Source: Vishniacozyma victoriae
Taxonomy: Eukaryota; Basidiomycota; Tremellomycetes; Tremellales; Bulleribasidiaceae
Assembly: GCA_017654735.1 (NCBI GenBank)
Contig: JADPYG010000001.1
Span: 186,001 to 250,000, forward strand
DNA: 64,000 nucleotides
Direction of reading: 5' to 3'
Position 1 is the stretch's first letter. Every line of letters starts with the position of its first letter. A program made the position numbers and the translations under genes. Below, piece after piece: positions 35,453 through 48,357 of this stretch. The notes beneath the pieces were generated by a model. The model was not told the origin of the DNA and did no database searches. It saw nothing but the letters and a program-made list of their open reading frames with translations.

Positions 35453-38400
35453 CTAATCCTCATTATCATGGAAAGGCCAAGCAACAGTCAACCTAGGAGG
35501 TGCACCATCAACTTTACCAACTCCACCTTCAGACCACCATTCATCGTACTAATCATCAGCTCTATGCACATCAAACCTAATGTAGAGATAACTCACCTCC
35601 TTCTGAGCATCTTCCAACTCTGCCAACATCCTTATAGCATAAGCATGTAATTTCTTATCATACCCTCTCTCCTTTTCTCCCTTGATCCCCTTGGATACTT
35701 TCTTGGGCGTAGTTGAAATCAACGTCTCCAATTCCCGAGCAGTCTGGGGAGGTAACAATGAATTCCGCTTGGAGAATGATCTAGACATATGAGGTGAAGA
35801 TGGACTTGGTGGTTGAGATCGCCTTCGAGGAGAAGTGGGGAGGGTGGGGATAGGATCGAAAGAATCGGATCGAGGGGAAGAAGTAGGTAATTCAAATTCG
35901 AATGAGAAAGCACTTAATTCCGGTTGAGAGTCCGGAGAGTGAGTCAAGATCATGGGTGGTTTACCCTTTTTAGGTGTAGTAGGGTGAGGTGAATCTGGAT
36001 CTTCTGACGACATCGAGTCCGAAGGAGTTGGAGAATCGATTTCGGGGAGTTTGGTTACTGCTTTACCTAGTGGTGAAGATCCCATTGGAGGCATGAGAGG
36101 TGAACTATCGAGTAAGTTTGGAGTAGTTGAAGGCGATGATCCTGAAGAAGATTCTCCGTCCTTTCTCTTTTTCCCTTTTCCAAGTTTCTTGAACCAACTA
36201 GCCGCTTTTCCAATTTTCTTATCCTCATCAGAAGAACCAGCAACAGGACCAAGTCCAAGTCCCATTAATCGTTCAGCCTTGTTGACACTAGTAGAAGGCG
36301 AATCGGGGATCATGGTGATTGTCGACCTTGACCTCGTCATTCCTCCTCCTTGTATGGGAGTTGTTGCTCGGATATCCTTCTCTTCGACCTCATCGATCAC
36401 AGCTCCAGGTTCCAATTGATCGTGTCTCCTCTTGATGCTTTCAAGGCGGCATTGTAACAATTTGACAGATTCAATTTCGACCTCGTGACCGGCTTCCAGG
36501 GCTTTCGTGTGAATATGTCCCAACCTGAAAACAACCAATCGAAGGACATATGACCTCACCGATTGAGACCAGAAAAGGAGTAGTCGTTCGAAAAGATCTT
36601 TTCGAAGTAAGATATCGAGACACAATTCCCTCCTATCCTCCGGGTCTGCCGTCAAGACCTCCCAATGGGTAAACACAAATGCAATGACTTTAACAAGTGT
36701 CAAAGCATGTTCACCCTCGTTCAAGACTAATCGAACGACATAGATCAAATGAGGTATATCGAGTGTCGGAGTCTGTACCATACCAGTAAGCGGATCGAGT
36801 GGTGGGTCGACAATCCCATCGAGTAGGTCGAATAATGAAAAGACACCTTTAGGGGCGTAAAGCGATGTTTTCTGAATAGTCGATTTAGTCCATAAATCGA
36901 TGATACCAGTCCATAATGTCGATCCATCATATTCCATCACGGTCCCAGACGTCCCAGCAATCATCACACGTGTCTGGACAAAGGTAGAGATAGTCTCTAC
37001 CAACCTCCTATTTGCGGTTTCGAGAACTGGTGGTTTCTGACTGGCTCTGAAACCAGCAGTTTCCTGAGCTTCAAAAGAAGAGGTCGTACTGGAAGTAGTG
37101 ACCGCATTGACAGATCCAAGGATGTAGGAATGACATTTCCTAGCGAAAATAGTCGCCAGATGAGCATACCCAGGTGCCCTCAATAGGACATGGACGGGCA
37201 GGGGCTGATTGAGGGATTCGTAATGTTCAATGGCTGGAGCGAGGTATAGGGCGAGTTGTCGATGATAAGACCTGTAGAATGCTGGGAAGAGCTCCGAGTC
37301 GTCAGATTGCCATCGACGAAGCCAGTTTCCAGGTTGGAATAGGAAAGCATCTCTTTCCTCCTCGGATCCAAATTCGGGAGCCAAGTGGGATAATCGATCA
37401 GTGTAAGCTCGGGAATTGTCGAAACATAAAGGTAGCAAGTGTTTTGGGTACTTTGGCTCGGCAGCGGTACTATTCATCAGCTATCTCCCATCTAACATCG
37501 ATAAGACTTACGGGATGGAAGTACCCTGTAAAGCAGTCCTGGTGAACCTCATCAAAGCCCCCCGAGGAGGCTGAAGGACGGTAACGAGTTGTTCACCAAC
37601 ATGTGGAATCCTAAAGAACGCAAATGCCTTTTATCAGCTCTTCCTCTAGACCAGCGGAGTATTTGACATACCAAAGTCCGACCACTGAACAACAAGGTAT
37701 TATGAAATACCCCCTTTGCCCCCAATTTACTCATCACAAATCCCACAACCCTCATCATCATCCTGACAAACCTCGCCCTATCCTTGTGATGTCGCTGTAA
37801 AGCTTGTTCAGAGAGACAACTACTTTCCATGACAGCACTCAGAGCTTCCAAACATGCCCCTCTCTCGTTTGCAGTCTGTTCAATCTGAAGTTCAAATAAT
37901 AAAGCATCAGACCATTCAAACATTGATGATCGAAGTGCTTGGTTTCCAACATCATCTTGAGCATCGTATGGGCGTTTCTCGACTTCGAATAAAAGTGGTA
38001 AAAACTCGTTTTTAAGTGTATTGATTCGATCTACAGCAGTAGTACCAGCTGAGGGATATCGGAAACCGAGTAATAAACGATCAGTATCTCTTGCCAGAGA
38101 CTTGTTTGATCCGGGGAGTTCGGGGTGAATGACCCGTCCAGTCGAGTATAACTTCCTGACGCACTCCCTGGGTTTCTTGAGCTCGGGTTTATCCTTTTCA
38201 GTCTTGATTGGTTCCACGACCACCGTAGGGACAGGAACAGCAGGTAATGGGATAGAAGGAGGTCGACTGAGTGTAATAGCTTCTCCTAGAACTGCGGCTT
38301 TCGTCTTGGAAGAGAGTGGGACAGGAGTGGTATCGAGGTCGAAATCGAAAGTACTCTTCTCATCAACAGGTGTCCTAGGTGGTGAAGGCGACGAAGCGGA

Positions 38401-41077
38401 ACTTGAAGGGGTCCTAGCGTGGTCCAACGAAGAAGGAGCCGACGGTTGAGACGAGTACGATAATGAAGAGTTGTGCGCTTGCATCTCCACTGAAGCAATA
38501 GGGGCGGCCGCGATCGTCTTGACCTCTTGGGAAGAAGTTTCGAGTGGTTTTGAAAGAACAGGAGCGCTAGAACTGGTACTAGCCACCACTTTATTCGAGA
38601 AATCAAACCAATCAGGCGCACCATCAACAGATTGGCTTCGTCTCCTCTCACTCGTAGTTCTTTGAGTCATCTCTGGCCTGGCGCGGGAAGGCGACGAGAT
38701 AGAAATAGATCGAGTAGGCGATGCGATGCCACGCTTCTGTTTCTGAGGCGAACTTTTTCTAGGGGTAGAAGGCGATCCATTGAGTTTATCGAATGATAAA
38801 TCGAAATCAAGGTCTAAATCGGGTAACGACAACAAGTGGAGTGATCGGGAAGGCTTGAATAGCGGAGAAGGAGTTTTAGGTTCTCGAGGACCTTTCGGTG
38901 GTGTAGTCGGACCAGTCACTTTGGGGGAAGTATCGGGGATAACGGGACTACCAGCAACGTTGAGATAGGGGAGCGAAGAAACGGGCAAAGCTTCACCTAA
39001 AGGTGAATGTTTCTTATCCCCATCCTTGCTCATCTGACTTTCGAACGATTTGGCTTCGTGTGGTGAAGGCGAGGGAGAAGGCATAGGAAGAGGCGGTAAT
39101 GCCCTCGATGGTTTACGTGGTCGTTCCGTCGATTCCTCCTCTAGGGGAGTACCAGCTCGGGGGTTTGTAGGGTACATTGTCCTTTCTGCCGAGAACGATC
39201 CTCTTCCAGTCGTCGTCGAAGTGGTGGAAAGTGTCGAAGTGGGGAATGGTACAGTCTCTCTACCCTTTCCTTTCAAACTACCATCACTTGGTATCCTCTC
39301 CCTCTCAGTCATCGTAGATGGAACAGGTGACGGGGTAGGTCCCCTCGACCTGAAACTAGGTCGAGCCCTCTCATCCAAAGACGGCCTAGTCTCTTCCCTC
39401 TTGACCTCAGTGGCAGTAGATACAGGGTTGGTGGTAGTCCTCGACCTGACCCTGAATCCTTCAGGCATAGGGGGCGGACTAGGTGTCGATTCCTTCTCCT
39501 TTCCTTTCCCAGTTTTGAACAATGCTTTGAGAGCTCCCGACGATTTCTTGAGCGAAAGACCGGACGTTTTGCGCGTTTCCTCCTTTTCTATCATTGCCGG
39601 TGGGGGAGTGGCGACTCCCAGATTCCTCTGTGCTTCCTTTTGCATAGCCTTCAACTCCTTCTTTGAAAACATATCGCCTGCTGCTGGTCGTAGCATATCT
39701 TCGGATTTCCGTAACATATCCTCCGATTTCCTTAGACCATCTTCTGATTTTCTAGACCGTAGTGGCGGAGTCGACATTTTGTTGCCAGTCCTAAAGATAT
39801 TCAATCGACTTGGCTTCTCCAATGGCGCAGACACATTATCGAGTATAGCTTGGGGAGGGGTCGAGAATGAAGTTTTTCGATTCCGACTAGCAGGAGGAGT
39901 AGGTGATCCTGACCGGAGCTGATCCATTGATTTCCGAGATTGATACTCTGGCCTCGTTGTCTTTGTAGGTGACATTGGAGCAGAATGCATCCTTTCAAAC
40001 GTAGGTCGAGTAGCGGGTGGCGATTGATTCTTGAGTGGTACCATCATTGGATCTCGTCTCCGTCCACTCGAAGAAGCCTCGGTGGGTAACAAGGGTGATG
40101 TCGATTTCGCTCTCTCCACATTCTGAGTATGATGAGGGATTTCCAATGAAAGGTTTAGATGAACCCAATCCTGCGAAAGTCGATGATTGTGGAGTTCCTT
40201 CTGCATAACGGCCAAAGGCGGTGCTTGTAATCGATTGGATGGTGTAGCTTGCGTATTGGGTAAAGGCGGTAGAGGGCCAGTCGCAATGGCAGGTGGTAAT
40301 CTCTCTCTTTCCCTCTGACGATTCTGCTCGACCCTTCGAACGGGAGTTGGACTCCTCTGACCACCTTGTCTTCTGGCTTGTGGTGTTGGACTCCTCTCCT
40401 CCTCCTTTGACCTATTGTGATCGGATATCGAAGGTGGTGTCAGTCCAGAAGCGGAGGAAGAAGCAATAGCAGGTGATTGGTATTGGGGATCCAATTTCGA
40501 GTGAGGTGTCTTTAATGTCCTAGATGATGAGGAGGATGCTGTTGATAACGAAGAGTTGGAGACGGTGGGTAGAGATGGCGGCATGGTCGGTGTTGGGGTT
40601 GTTGAAGGTGATGGACGTCTCACTGGACGTGGTGGTGGAGCTGAGGATGGCGAGAGAGATGGACGTGGTGGTGGAGCTGAGGATGGCGAGAGAGAATCAC
40701 GATCCATAGTAGGTGTAGGCGTCGTTGATCTAGGCGTATAGAACAGCGTTTGTGCACTGGTGGGCGATGCTGAAGGTATAGGTGAAACCGAAGGGATAGG
40801 TGATCTCGACATGGTAGATGTCGTAGGTGATACCGACTGCATGTCAGCGTTTCTCTTTGTTGCAGATGCAACTTACATTAGGACCATCAGATCTCCCTAA
40901 AGCACCAGCTCCACCACCAAGAATGACAGGAGCACCCCCACTCCCCATCCGTCTCCTACTACTTCTTGAACTCTGTGCGCCTCTCGATCCACTTCCACTT
41001 GAAGAGGCAGGAGGAGCCATCTTGAGAGGAACAGTCTGTATAGACATATTTGCAGGTGTCTTTGAAGTGTACGACAT
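35453..41077 (-). CDS. Very large DUF1765-like protein with a long disordered N-terminus
   Basis: One gene, not two: the exon ending ALGRSDGPN (from ATG 41077) joins the long exon starting SVSPTTSTMSRSP, then short exons, then AAEPKYPKHLLPLCFDNSRA, then a last exon ending WPFHDNED at 35453. About 1,800 residues. The first ~900 residues are Ser/Pro-rich, with a 36-bp tandem duplication encoding SPSSAPPPRPSL and RKSEDxL repeats. The conserved part begins near ECVRKLYSTGRVIHPELPGS and spans FLPLLFEVEKRPYDAQDD, WSDALLFELQIEQTANERGA and SYHRQLALYLAPAIEHYE, as in the fungal DUF1765 family of unknown function. The C-terminus adds another low-complexity region. Confidence 0.8.
40625..40695. repeat. 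36-bp tandem duplication within the DUF1765-like gene
   Basis: Two near-identical 36-nt units starting GGACGTGGTGGTGGAGCTGA (40625-40660 and 40661-40695). Being 12 codons long, the duplication keeps frame. Confidence 0.85.
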
Positions 41078-41961
41078 CTGGATTCGTTAGTATAAGAGGC
41101 AACTGATATATTCCTTTCAGGTAGGGGGTAAAGGCGGGGTATGATTCGCCTACTTACCGTCAGAGAGCTGGATTGAGCTTGGTCCTTTGGCGATGCTTGA
41201 TTACTTGGCTGAAGGGGCCTAACTTCCTTTCCGAGTCCAGGCGCGTAGACTTCGTCGTGGAGGCGGGAGCGAGGCGATCAAATGTGTATTCGAGTAATGT
41301 TGACTAGAGCAGAGAATACCGTGAAGAACTAGTCGATCAATCGTTGATGGGTAGTCGATACCGAGCTGACAGGTGTGATATACAATATATCGATATATGT
41401 TCGAAATGCACAGACCTCGAAAAACAGGATTGGGCGGGTAGGTAGAGTTGAGTTGGGTTTACGAGAGTGAGGAGTGAGGGGTAGAGTCCAGCTCGTATAC
41501 AGAAAGGGAATCCCTTTGTGTATATCCTTGTGTTGATAGAGCAGGGACCAGCCTTAATGTAGTAGTAGCAGTAGTAGTGTATGAAACTTGAGCAGACAGA
41601 CAATGAATCTGCTTTTGTCTTTCTAGTCTTTGTGGCTTTACCGAGGGGGTGAAGGGAGAAAGAGCAGTCACGCGTCAAGGAGTATACTATTACTATATTG
41701 AGTAATTTATTCAGGGTAATTAAGCAATTATAAGACGCGTCCTAATCCTCCAACATGAATCATCACGACGCGTCAAGTGCTCATCACATTTTATCGCTTC
41801 TCATCAAATGGACATGTGAACATGTCAACATGTGATGCCAGGGCGTATATAGGATACATGAGATGTGGCGTAAGATCATTTGTATTATAGTATAGTATAG
41901 TGATATATCCGATGGATGTAGTAGCAATGGTTCACGTAGAGCAGTCACACGACCACACGAC
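41078..41961. other. Intergenic, 884 bp, with ACGCGT motifs
   Basis: Just upstream of the DUF1765-like ATG, ATACTAAC near 41083-41090 (minus-strand view) followed by AG, with a GTAAGT-like site near 41155, suggests a 5' leader intron. ACGCGT lies at 41670-41675, 41735-41740 and 41768-41773. No gene seen. Confidence 0.5.
41670..41774. promoter_or_regulatory. Cluster of three MCB-like ACGCGT sites
   Basis: ACGCGT at 41670-41675, 41735-41740 and 41768-41773; the latter two are in the palindrome GACGCGTC. MCB elements bind MBF (Mbp1-type) in fungi and drive G1/S expression. They lie about 600-700 bp upstream of the DUF1765-like start and 3' of MGM1. Confidence 0.5.
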
Positions 41962-44900
41962 CTAGAAGAACTTTGTGAATAATCCCTTGTCCGTTCTCTG
42001 ATCTCTGGGTGAATTACTTTCTCGGAGATTCGTCAATGACTGCAGTGATCTCGTCACCTACTCATTAGTTCCTCTTTCCTGCGTCTGGTGAGATAGGGAA
42101 TGACTGACCTGCTCTAACTTATCTTTACGGTCTTGGAGATCTAAATGAGCTTTGATCCTAGGGTTCTCTCTTGCGAATTTCGAAATCTGTTCGCGCTACC
42201 TCGTCAGCGTCCGTCCTTCAATATTATAGATCTCAGCGGGGTCGACTTACATCAAGATCATATAGTATCCTTGAATCAATCTCCCTTGGGAACTGATAGA
42301 AGAATTGCTCCAACAATTCAATGTTTATAAACATCGTACTCGTATAAGCGAGTTTATCAGCTACGACAGCCAAGAATGCCTCGGGGCAGAAAGCCTGTTG
42401 GGAAGGACCTTGGCGACATCTTCGAGATTTGAGTGTTTGGGCACGGGTTTTGAGTAATGATAATCGGTTTTGAAGTAGTAGAGCATGGCGACCTGTTGAT
42501 CAGCTTCCTCATCCCGTTGAAGGCGAGGATGGAGATGACGCACCATCAACGACCTGAGCCGGAGAGTACTTGTACACATCCAGTGGTCCCTGTTCTTCCT
42601 CCATATCACCACTCATTCTCCTCTCCCGCCTTTCCTCCTGCGCCCTCTCTGTCTCCGCGACGTAGCTTACTAGCCCATTCAATCGCCTTCCACCACCGAC
42701 TTTATCCCTAATCTCCCCAAGTTTCTGTTCACACCGCTTGATCTCTTGTGCGAAAGCTTGATCTGCGTGTTCCCGACCCAAGCCCCATTCTCGCTCATCG
42801 ACTTCAACTTCGTATTTGTATGGCTTGATACAGTTTTCGACCTATCATTAGTTCATGCGCGTAGATTAGAGGAGCGACTGACCTGATCGGCAGTCAAGCC
42901 CATTCTTTCTCGCAGGATGGCATGTGAGAATTCTACGATCCTCTCGGCAGCAGATGGGTGGAATGTAAATGGTTCCCCCATGGCGATACTATCGATCAAA
43001 CCCCTCAATCCATCCGCTACCAAATTCGTTGAATCCCTTCCAACCCCAGACTTGGTCAACAGAGAAGAAGCAGTCTCCAACTTGTATTTCCAATAATTAT
43101 CCAATTCCTCCGGTGTAAGTTTTCGATCTTCAGCGAGTTTCGATAATTCCACTAAACGGGGGTCGTTCCAGTATATTTGTTCGAGGATGTTCATTAATTT
43201 CTCATCGAGCATAGTCTTGAGTTTGGATCGGACGGATGGTTTTGTGAATAAAGCTGTATATTCTTTGAATCGAGCTTTCAAGGCGTCGACAGTTTCAGCA
43301 ACGTAAGATTCGGAAGTGATGCGGCGATCATTGTATTGGACCTATATATCAGCTCCGGCCCCATTCCAAGTAGCAGACTGACCTTGAATTGATAACTCGT
43401 TTCCTCCAGTTCGAGCTGTACGGCATTGGTGATCCCATGTAGACTCCCCGCCATACTAGTCTCTAGAACATCCATCAATCTCCGCCTCAACGTCCCGGTT
43501 CCAATCAATAATTTCTTCTCCCCGCTCTTGGTCGCAAATTGTTTAGCGTGCTCTCCGAAATACTGGTCCTCCCTCTTCATAACCGCCTGAGTAAGATTTG
43601 GATTCTCTTTACCCCTGAAGCTCTGGATTACGCCGGTTGACGGAGGTGCTTTGCAGACTACTCCAATATATCCTAGGTGTAAGGGGTACCTGTCTCCTCT
43701 CAGGATACCGGCTCCAAGATCGGGTTTGACCAGGTCCATCTTGGTGATGACACCAATAGTCCTACTTCCAAGCGGATCCACCCTTCGACTTGCCCTCAGA
43801 GCGGGCGAATTTGCTAAATCGACATCCGCCGCACAGACCGCCAGAATGATATTAGGTTCCTTGATATATTTGTCGCACAACCCAGCAATCTTCTGCTTCA
43901 ATTGTTCAGGCTGATCAAGCGACGAAAGCTGGATATAACCGGGTAAATCGATTAAAGTGAGATCGGGGACATGGGGTGAATGGATTTGAAGGTGGATAGG
44001 ATCGTCCGAAACAGCTTGTTCGGCGGGTACGGCCAGATTAAGTTCCATCAATGTTTTCTGGATCGAGGAGAATGCGGTGATTTTGCCGAGGTGGGGCATT
44101 GTAGGGAAATAACCGTATTCGACGGGAGTGGTCGATGAAGAGGGTTTATCGGGTGGAGTATGGATTAAAGTCAATTCAATAGGTCGTCTCGTGACCATAT
44201 TGTCGCCCCTGTCATCAGTCCTACTCCCAAGTTGTGAAGAAGAGGGCTCACTTGGGTAAGAACTCGTGTCCAACAATAGCTTCAAGGACACTAGATTTCC
44301 CACTACTTTGCGATCCAATAACCACGATAGAAGGTAATTTTAACGCATCGCTCTGATCAACACTCAACAACACCGACCTGATCTCGATCAATTTCTTGGT
44401 TAATTGAAGTAATTGATGTTCATCCTTTTCCTCTCCATCATCCTGATTTTGACTGGCGAGGGTAGCGGCTGTGAGAGCTGCTACTGCTGACCCGCCAGAA
44501 GGAGGTGGTGTAGGCTCCCCAGGTCCTTCTCCAGGTCTCCATCCTTTCTCTTGTTTTGGAGGAGGTGTCGAGTCGGCCTGCGGACTCGATTTCGTGAATT
44601 GCGAAGTAAAGGCTTCCCACCATTCTTGCGTCCCTCTTTGGAATTCCCCAACACTTCCCTGAACTTCTTCAGCTCCACCTCTTACTTTCCTCCCTAGAAA
44701 ATCGGAGAGATCACCAGCGAATCCGACTCCGTTGGCCAAAGTCTGATTTGCAGAATCGTAGGCGGACCCAAGGGCATTCTGTACATCACCCAGCATTTCA
44801 CTGGTAGCGCTTCGGACACCTATCATCAGTTTCCTTTCCCTTCCCTCTTTTCCTGAATCTAAAAATACAAGAAGAAACCCACCTTCTAGTTTATACGATG

Positions 44901-45114
44901 CATATCCCACGCCTCCTGCTCCAATAGCAGCTCCATATGCCGGTATCCGGAATGCCCTAGCTACCATCCTCGGGATAGTGAAGAATGAAATAGGGCGCAC
45001 ATGAAGGTTTCGGCTTGGTGAGGGGAGAGGCGGACGTGGAGTGAGGAGGGGTCGAGTGGGAGGTAGACCTAAACCGGCGGTTCTGCGGATTGCAGAACGG
45101 GGTAGGCGTAACAT
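41962..45114 (-). CDS. MGM1: Mgm1/OPA1 dynamin-related GTPase of the mitochondrial inner membrane
   Basis: A minus-strand multi-exon gene. It starts [18 protein letters not shown], an Arg-rich acid-free mitochondrial presequence, then a hydrophobic stretch [15 protein letters not shown]. The GTPase carries [19 protein letters not shown] (P-loop), [11 protein letters not shown] (switch), [11 protein letters not shown] (G3) and VITKMDLV (G4). Stalk exons follow ([33 protein letters not shown]) to the end GLFTKFF. The hydrophobic segment after the presequence and the pro-rich linker before the GTPase are where Mgm1 is anchored and processed. Known role: inner-membrane fusion and cristae structure. 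Confidence 0.92.
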
Positions 45115-45415
45115 CTTGACACTGATGTGAGGCTTGTCGACTATAAAATTGCTCGTCGACGGGGTATTTATGATTTGATAATCTGAGGTGTGATGCTTTC
45201 TTCCCCCTATGACAACCGTCTTATCGTATGGTATGGGTTATTATTGTGGGTACTACCCATGAGTATAGTCTACTGAATTCAAGATTGATTGCCGCTCATG
45301 ACGATGGCCACCGGCTCACATGCAGCGGAAGTATTATCACGTGGTAAATTTCAGTTATCATCTGCTCTCTCGTCCACTATTACCGTCAGAGTATCTGGTG
45401 TACTACAAGGGCAAG

Positions 45416-46308
45416 ATGTCCCGCTTAGCTTCTCTATCAACCCCCACAAGGCGTCAATCGCCCTCTCCATTGCCTTCTCCCGCCCCATCTGAATCAGGGG
45501 TAGAAACGACACATCATCGTATGCTCAAACTATTGATTAATGAATTTAAAGGTGTTTTTAGGACTTGGGATGAATTGGTCGGCCAGGATGGGGTGAGAGC
45601 TGGGCAGGGGGTTGTTAATGAGGGAACTACGATGGAGTGAGTCTATTTCCACTTAATCTTCACTCCTCTTTCTCTTGAGCAATCCTCACAAACTCATTCA
45701 TGGAGCTGACGAGTAGCAATATAGTAGCAGTGGAGGACTGGCCTGAACGAGAACTGGTGGGACCGCACCTTACGAATCTAGCCAGTTACAGGGAGTCATT
45801 TGCGGGGGTGTTGACTAAACTCGTACGTCCTTACCCATCTAGTCACGCCAGTGCTGATGAGCAGGACAAACTCCTCGGCAAACTATCTATGTTGATTGAT
45901 CAATCTGAGAGAATCTACTTTGAAGCGCATTCCAAACAACCCTCTGAATTCTTTGATGAACCACTATGGTACACATGGACAATTATTCATTTCAGTATGT
46001 CCCCCCTCACCAGTTCACGAGGAGGTCATTGACAAATAGTAAATTCCCTCCCACCCCTCCTACATGCCCATGTAAAACACCTAAACCTCCTCACTTCCCT
46101 CTCCAGAACCATCTTATCACCCCAAACATCATTCGACGATCAGAAACTCGCATTAGAACGATGGCTCGCGCTCTCAAGGGCAGGAGAGAGATGGGAGGAA
46201 GTCAGAGAATGGGAAGAATTGGTTGATCTTGAATTAATAGGATATGGAGAGGAGGAAAGTGAGGAAGAAGAAATTAAACCGAAGAGAAAGGGCAAAGGGA
46301 AGAAATAA
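45416..46308 (+). CDS. Conserved-looking protein of unknown function, 241 residues
   Basis: Four exons (45416-45636, 45717-45822, 45865-45994, 46040-46308) join in frame. After a Ser/Pro/Arg-rich start (SRLASLSTPTRRQSPSPLP) the protein is helical: MLKLLINEFKGVFRTWDEL, LTNLASYRESFAGVLTKLD, KLLGKLSMLIDQSERIYFEA, then DEPLWYTWTIIHFINSL and a Trp-rich ERWLALSRAGERWEEVREWE. It ends in a Lys-rich nuclear-localisation-type tail (KPKRKGKGKK). I do not recognise the family; a coiled-coil nuclear scaffold is a guess. Divergent from MGM1. Confidence 0.72.
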
Positions 46309-46417
46309 CGCAAAACACGGACACACAAAGGGATGCCTTTGAGATTTGGGGCACTCGAAAACGAAACGCCGCCTCGTCGTCACTTTGTGTTTCCTATCGT
46401 TCGCTACTGTCCATTCG

Positions 46418-46753
46418 ATGGGGTCATTATTATGTCGTCAGAGAGAAGGTCCATGGGTGTACGGCGTCGCATCACCATCTAGCCCCGTCTCGAAAGTCCC
46501 TGTTAACTCCGTACGTCCCCATCAACGAGGTCCAGACTGATCATTAGAATCCAGCCCAACTCGCTTTAGTATCGCCATCCATACCGCCCAAACCTGCTCG
46601 TATGGACTCGGTAGATCCTATTCGGAGTGCTATTACGTCAATGGGGGGATGGGGTGAACCTGGTCAGTCCGCTTTTTAGTTGTTGAGGTCTGTGCTGATT
46701 TGTAGTCTCGCCGCCTCCGCCTGTAAAACGCGTTTCGACAGCGATCCCGTAGT
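46418..46753 (+). CDS. Tiny protein with MGSLLC N-terminus, possibly acylated
   Basis: Three exons, 46418-46510, 46548-46662 and 46707-46753, exactly 85 codons including stop (84 residues). The N-terminus MGSLLCRQREGPWVYGV offers Gly2 for N-myristoylation and Cys6 for palmitoylation. The rest is Pro/Ser-rich (SPSIPPKPARMD, SPPPPVKRV), ending AIP. All three junctions have canonical GT-AG with branch-like CTGAT. Two intron joins both preserving frame support a real gene. Function unknown; membrane association is inferred from the N-terminus. Confidence 0.6.
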
Positions 46754-46954
46754 TGAAGATCGAGATAGTGGCTAGATGGTGGGATAAGGTCAATTGGCCG
46801 AGCACATAGAAATATGGCGGCACGAATGGATGGCTGGTCAGAAGGTATCAGAATAGTATGCTCATCACTTAAAAATGGAATACACGGTCATGGGATGCGG
46901 GCATGTATGCATGTAAATGCCGTTTTAACGACTGATTGACATCAAGATGCAAGT

Positions 46955-48060
46955 CTACCAAGAAGTCAAGGTACCGTGTCCCCAATCCGCAGCAGACCCC
47001 GAAACATCGACCATTCCACCTTCCTTCAATTCACAGTATAGCTTACCACCCCTCTCACTCAATTGTCGTCCATCGATAGCCACCTGCTTCAAATCACCAT
47101 TGACAACTGATGTTGGTATACGCTCAGAAGCTGGGGTGAGGAGGTAATATCCCGTGATGAAGGCGTGTGCTGATCCAGTCTATCTCGTCAGTGTTCTATC
47201 GTTTGGAAAAGGAGTGGAAGGGACGTACAACTGGATCTTCCATATCTCCTAAGAAAGTTACTCTACTATGTGTCCTCAATACCCCTTGGGAAGACGATTC
47301 CGGTTGCATCTGAGTAAAGATTGTCAGTCCAGCCGAGAACGATGTCTAATATAAGTCTTTGACCCTCCACCAATTGTCGAAACAAGGGACATACCACAGC
47401 TTTAGGATCAAGTTTCAAAGCCGCCAAATCCACCTCGGGCGCCAGTTCAATAATCAAACTCTTCTCCACAAACTGATATTCCCCAGCTGCAATCACCTGA
47501 TCCTCCCTGATCTGAAGAGTATCGGCAATACCTCTCCTGTGCTCGGCTAACTGTTGAGCACTAGTTTCTGTGAACTTGCTCAATGCTTCAGGCGATAATG
47601 TTGAGAGTGAGATGGTCACTTCCAAAGAGTTTTCATCGTGTTTCCCTCCCTCCCTTTTCTTGGCGGTAAGCTCCCCCCAAAATCGAGTTTCGAATTTGAT
47701 TTCTGATAGGTGGGGGTAACGGGACAAAACGACTTTAGAAGCTGCAAGAGTAGCATGACCGCAAATGGGGACTTCCTGCCATGTCAGCTCCAGTCAAATA
47801 TAGAGCATAGAGAGGTGAGGACATACAACCTGAACAGTAAACCACCTCAAACCCCACCTCCCTTTCTCCTCATCTATAGGAACGAGATAAGCAGTTTCCG
47901 AAAAGCCAAAATCCTTTGCTGTCCTCAATAAGAACGCATCATCCTCAGCCCTTGGATCTGATTTTGGAAAGATGACTACGGAGGCTTGATTCCCTGAATG
48001 AGGTGATGTTGTCGTGAATGCGTTTATCAGGTGATATTCTAATCTAGGTAGTGCTGACAT
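46955..48060 (-). CDS. PhzF-family isomerase-like protein
   Basis: A minus-strand gene of about five exons starting MSALPRLEYHLINAFTTTSP. PhzF hallmarks: GNQASVVIF, DFGFSETAYLVP carrying the catalytic Glu, VPICGHATLAA after the first intron, then DIVLGWTDNLYSDATGIV, AHAFITGYYL and the end DWGHGTLTSW. PhzF-fold proteins are homologues of diaminopimelate epimerase and the phenazine enzyme PhzF; eukaryotic members have unknown substrates. Catalytic Glu and the CGHATLA motif are intact, so it is probably an active isomerase. Confidence 0.82.
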
Positions 48061-48357
48061 TTTGAGATGATCAATTATTGAGGTGAGTCGGAGAGATACG
48101 AGTACTAGTACTACTTTACTACTCCGACGGGTTAGAGTCAGCTGATTAATTCTCGGATGTTTCCGTTAGATCCGGCGGGATCTACCCTCGGTTATCATGA
48201 CCGGGCTTTGTTTGAGAAAGCAGATCTCCTCGGTCTGACCAAGCCATCTCTGTTTTTGCAATGTATATATTCAAGTAAGACATCGATAAACTCTCTTTTC
48301 ATCCACCTCGTCTCCCTTTCATCGATCCATTCCAATTTTTTGGATCAAAAGAAAACA

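Noticed and set aside
38129..39922. Long plus-strand ORFs opposite the DUF1765-like gene
   Set aside because: Gly/Val-rich mirror of Ser/Pro codons; antisense shadow without introns or homology.
37552..41077. The DUF1765-like locus treated as two or three separate genes
   Set aside because: Exon ends join in phase and the conserved domain is split across the exons, so one gene is the better model.
46346..46417. N-terminal extension of the tiny MGSLLC protein
   Set aside because: The upstream extension would have to start at a TTG; the first in-frame ATG is 46418.
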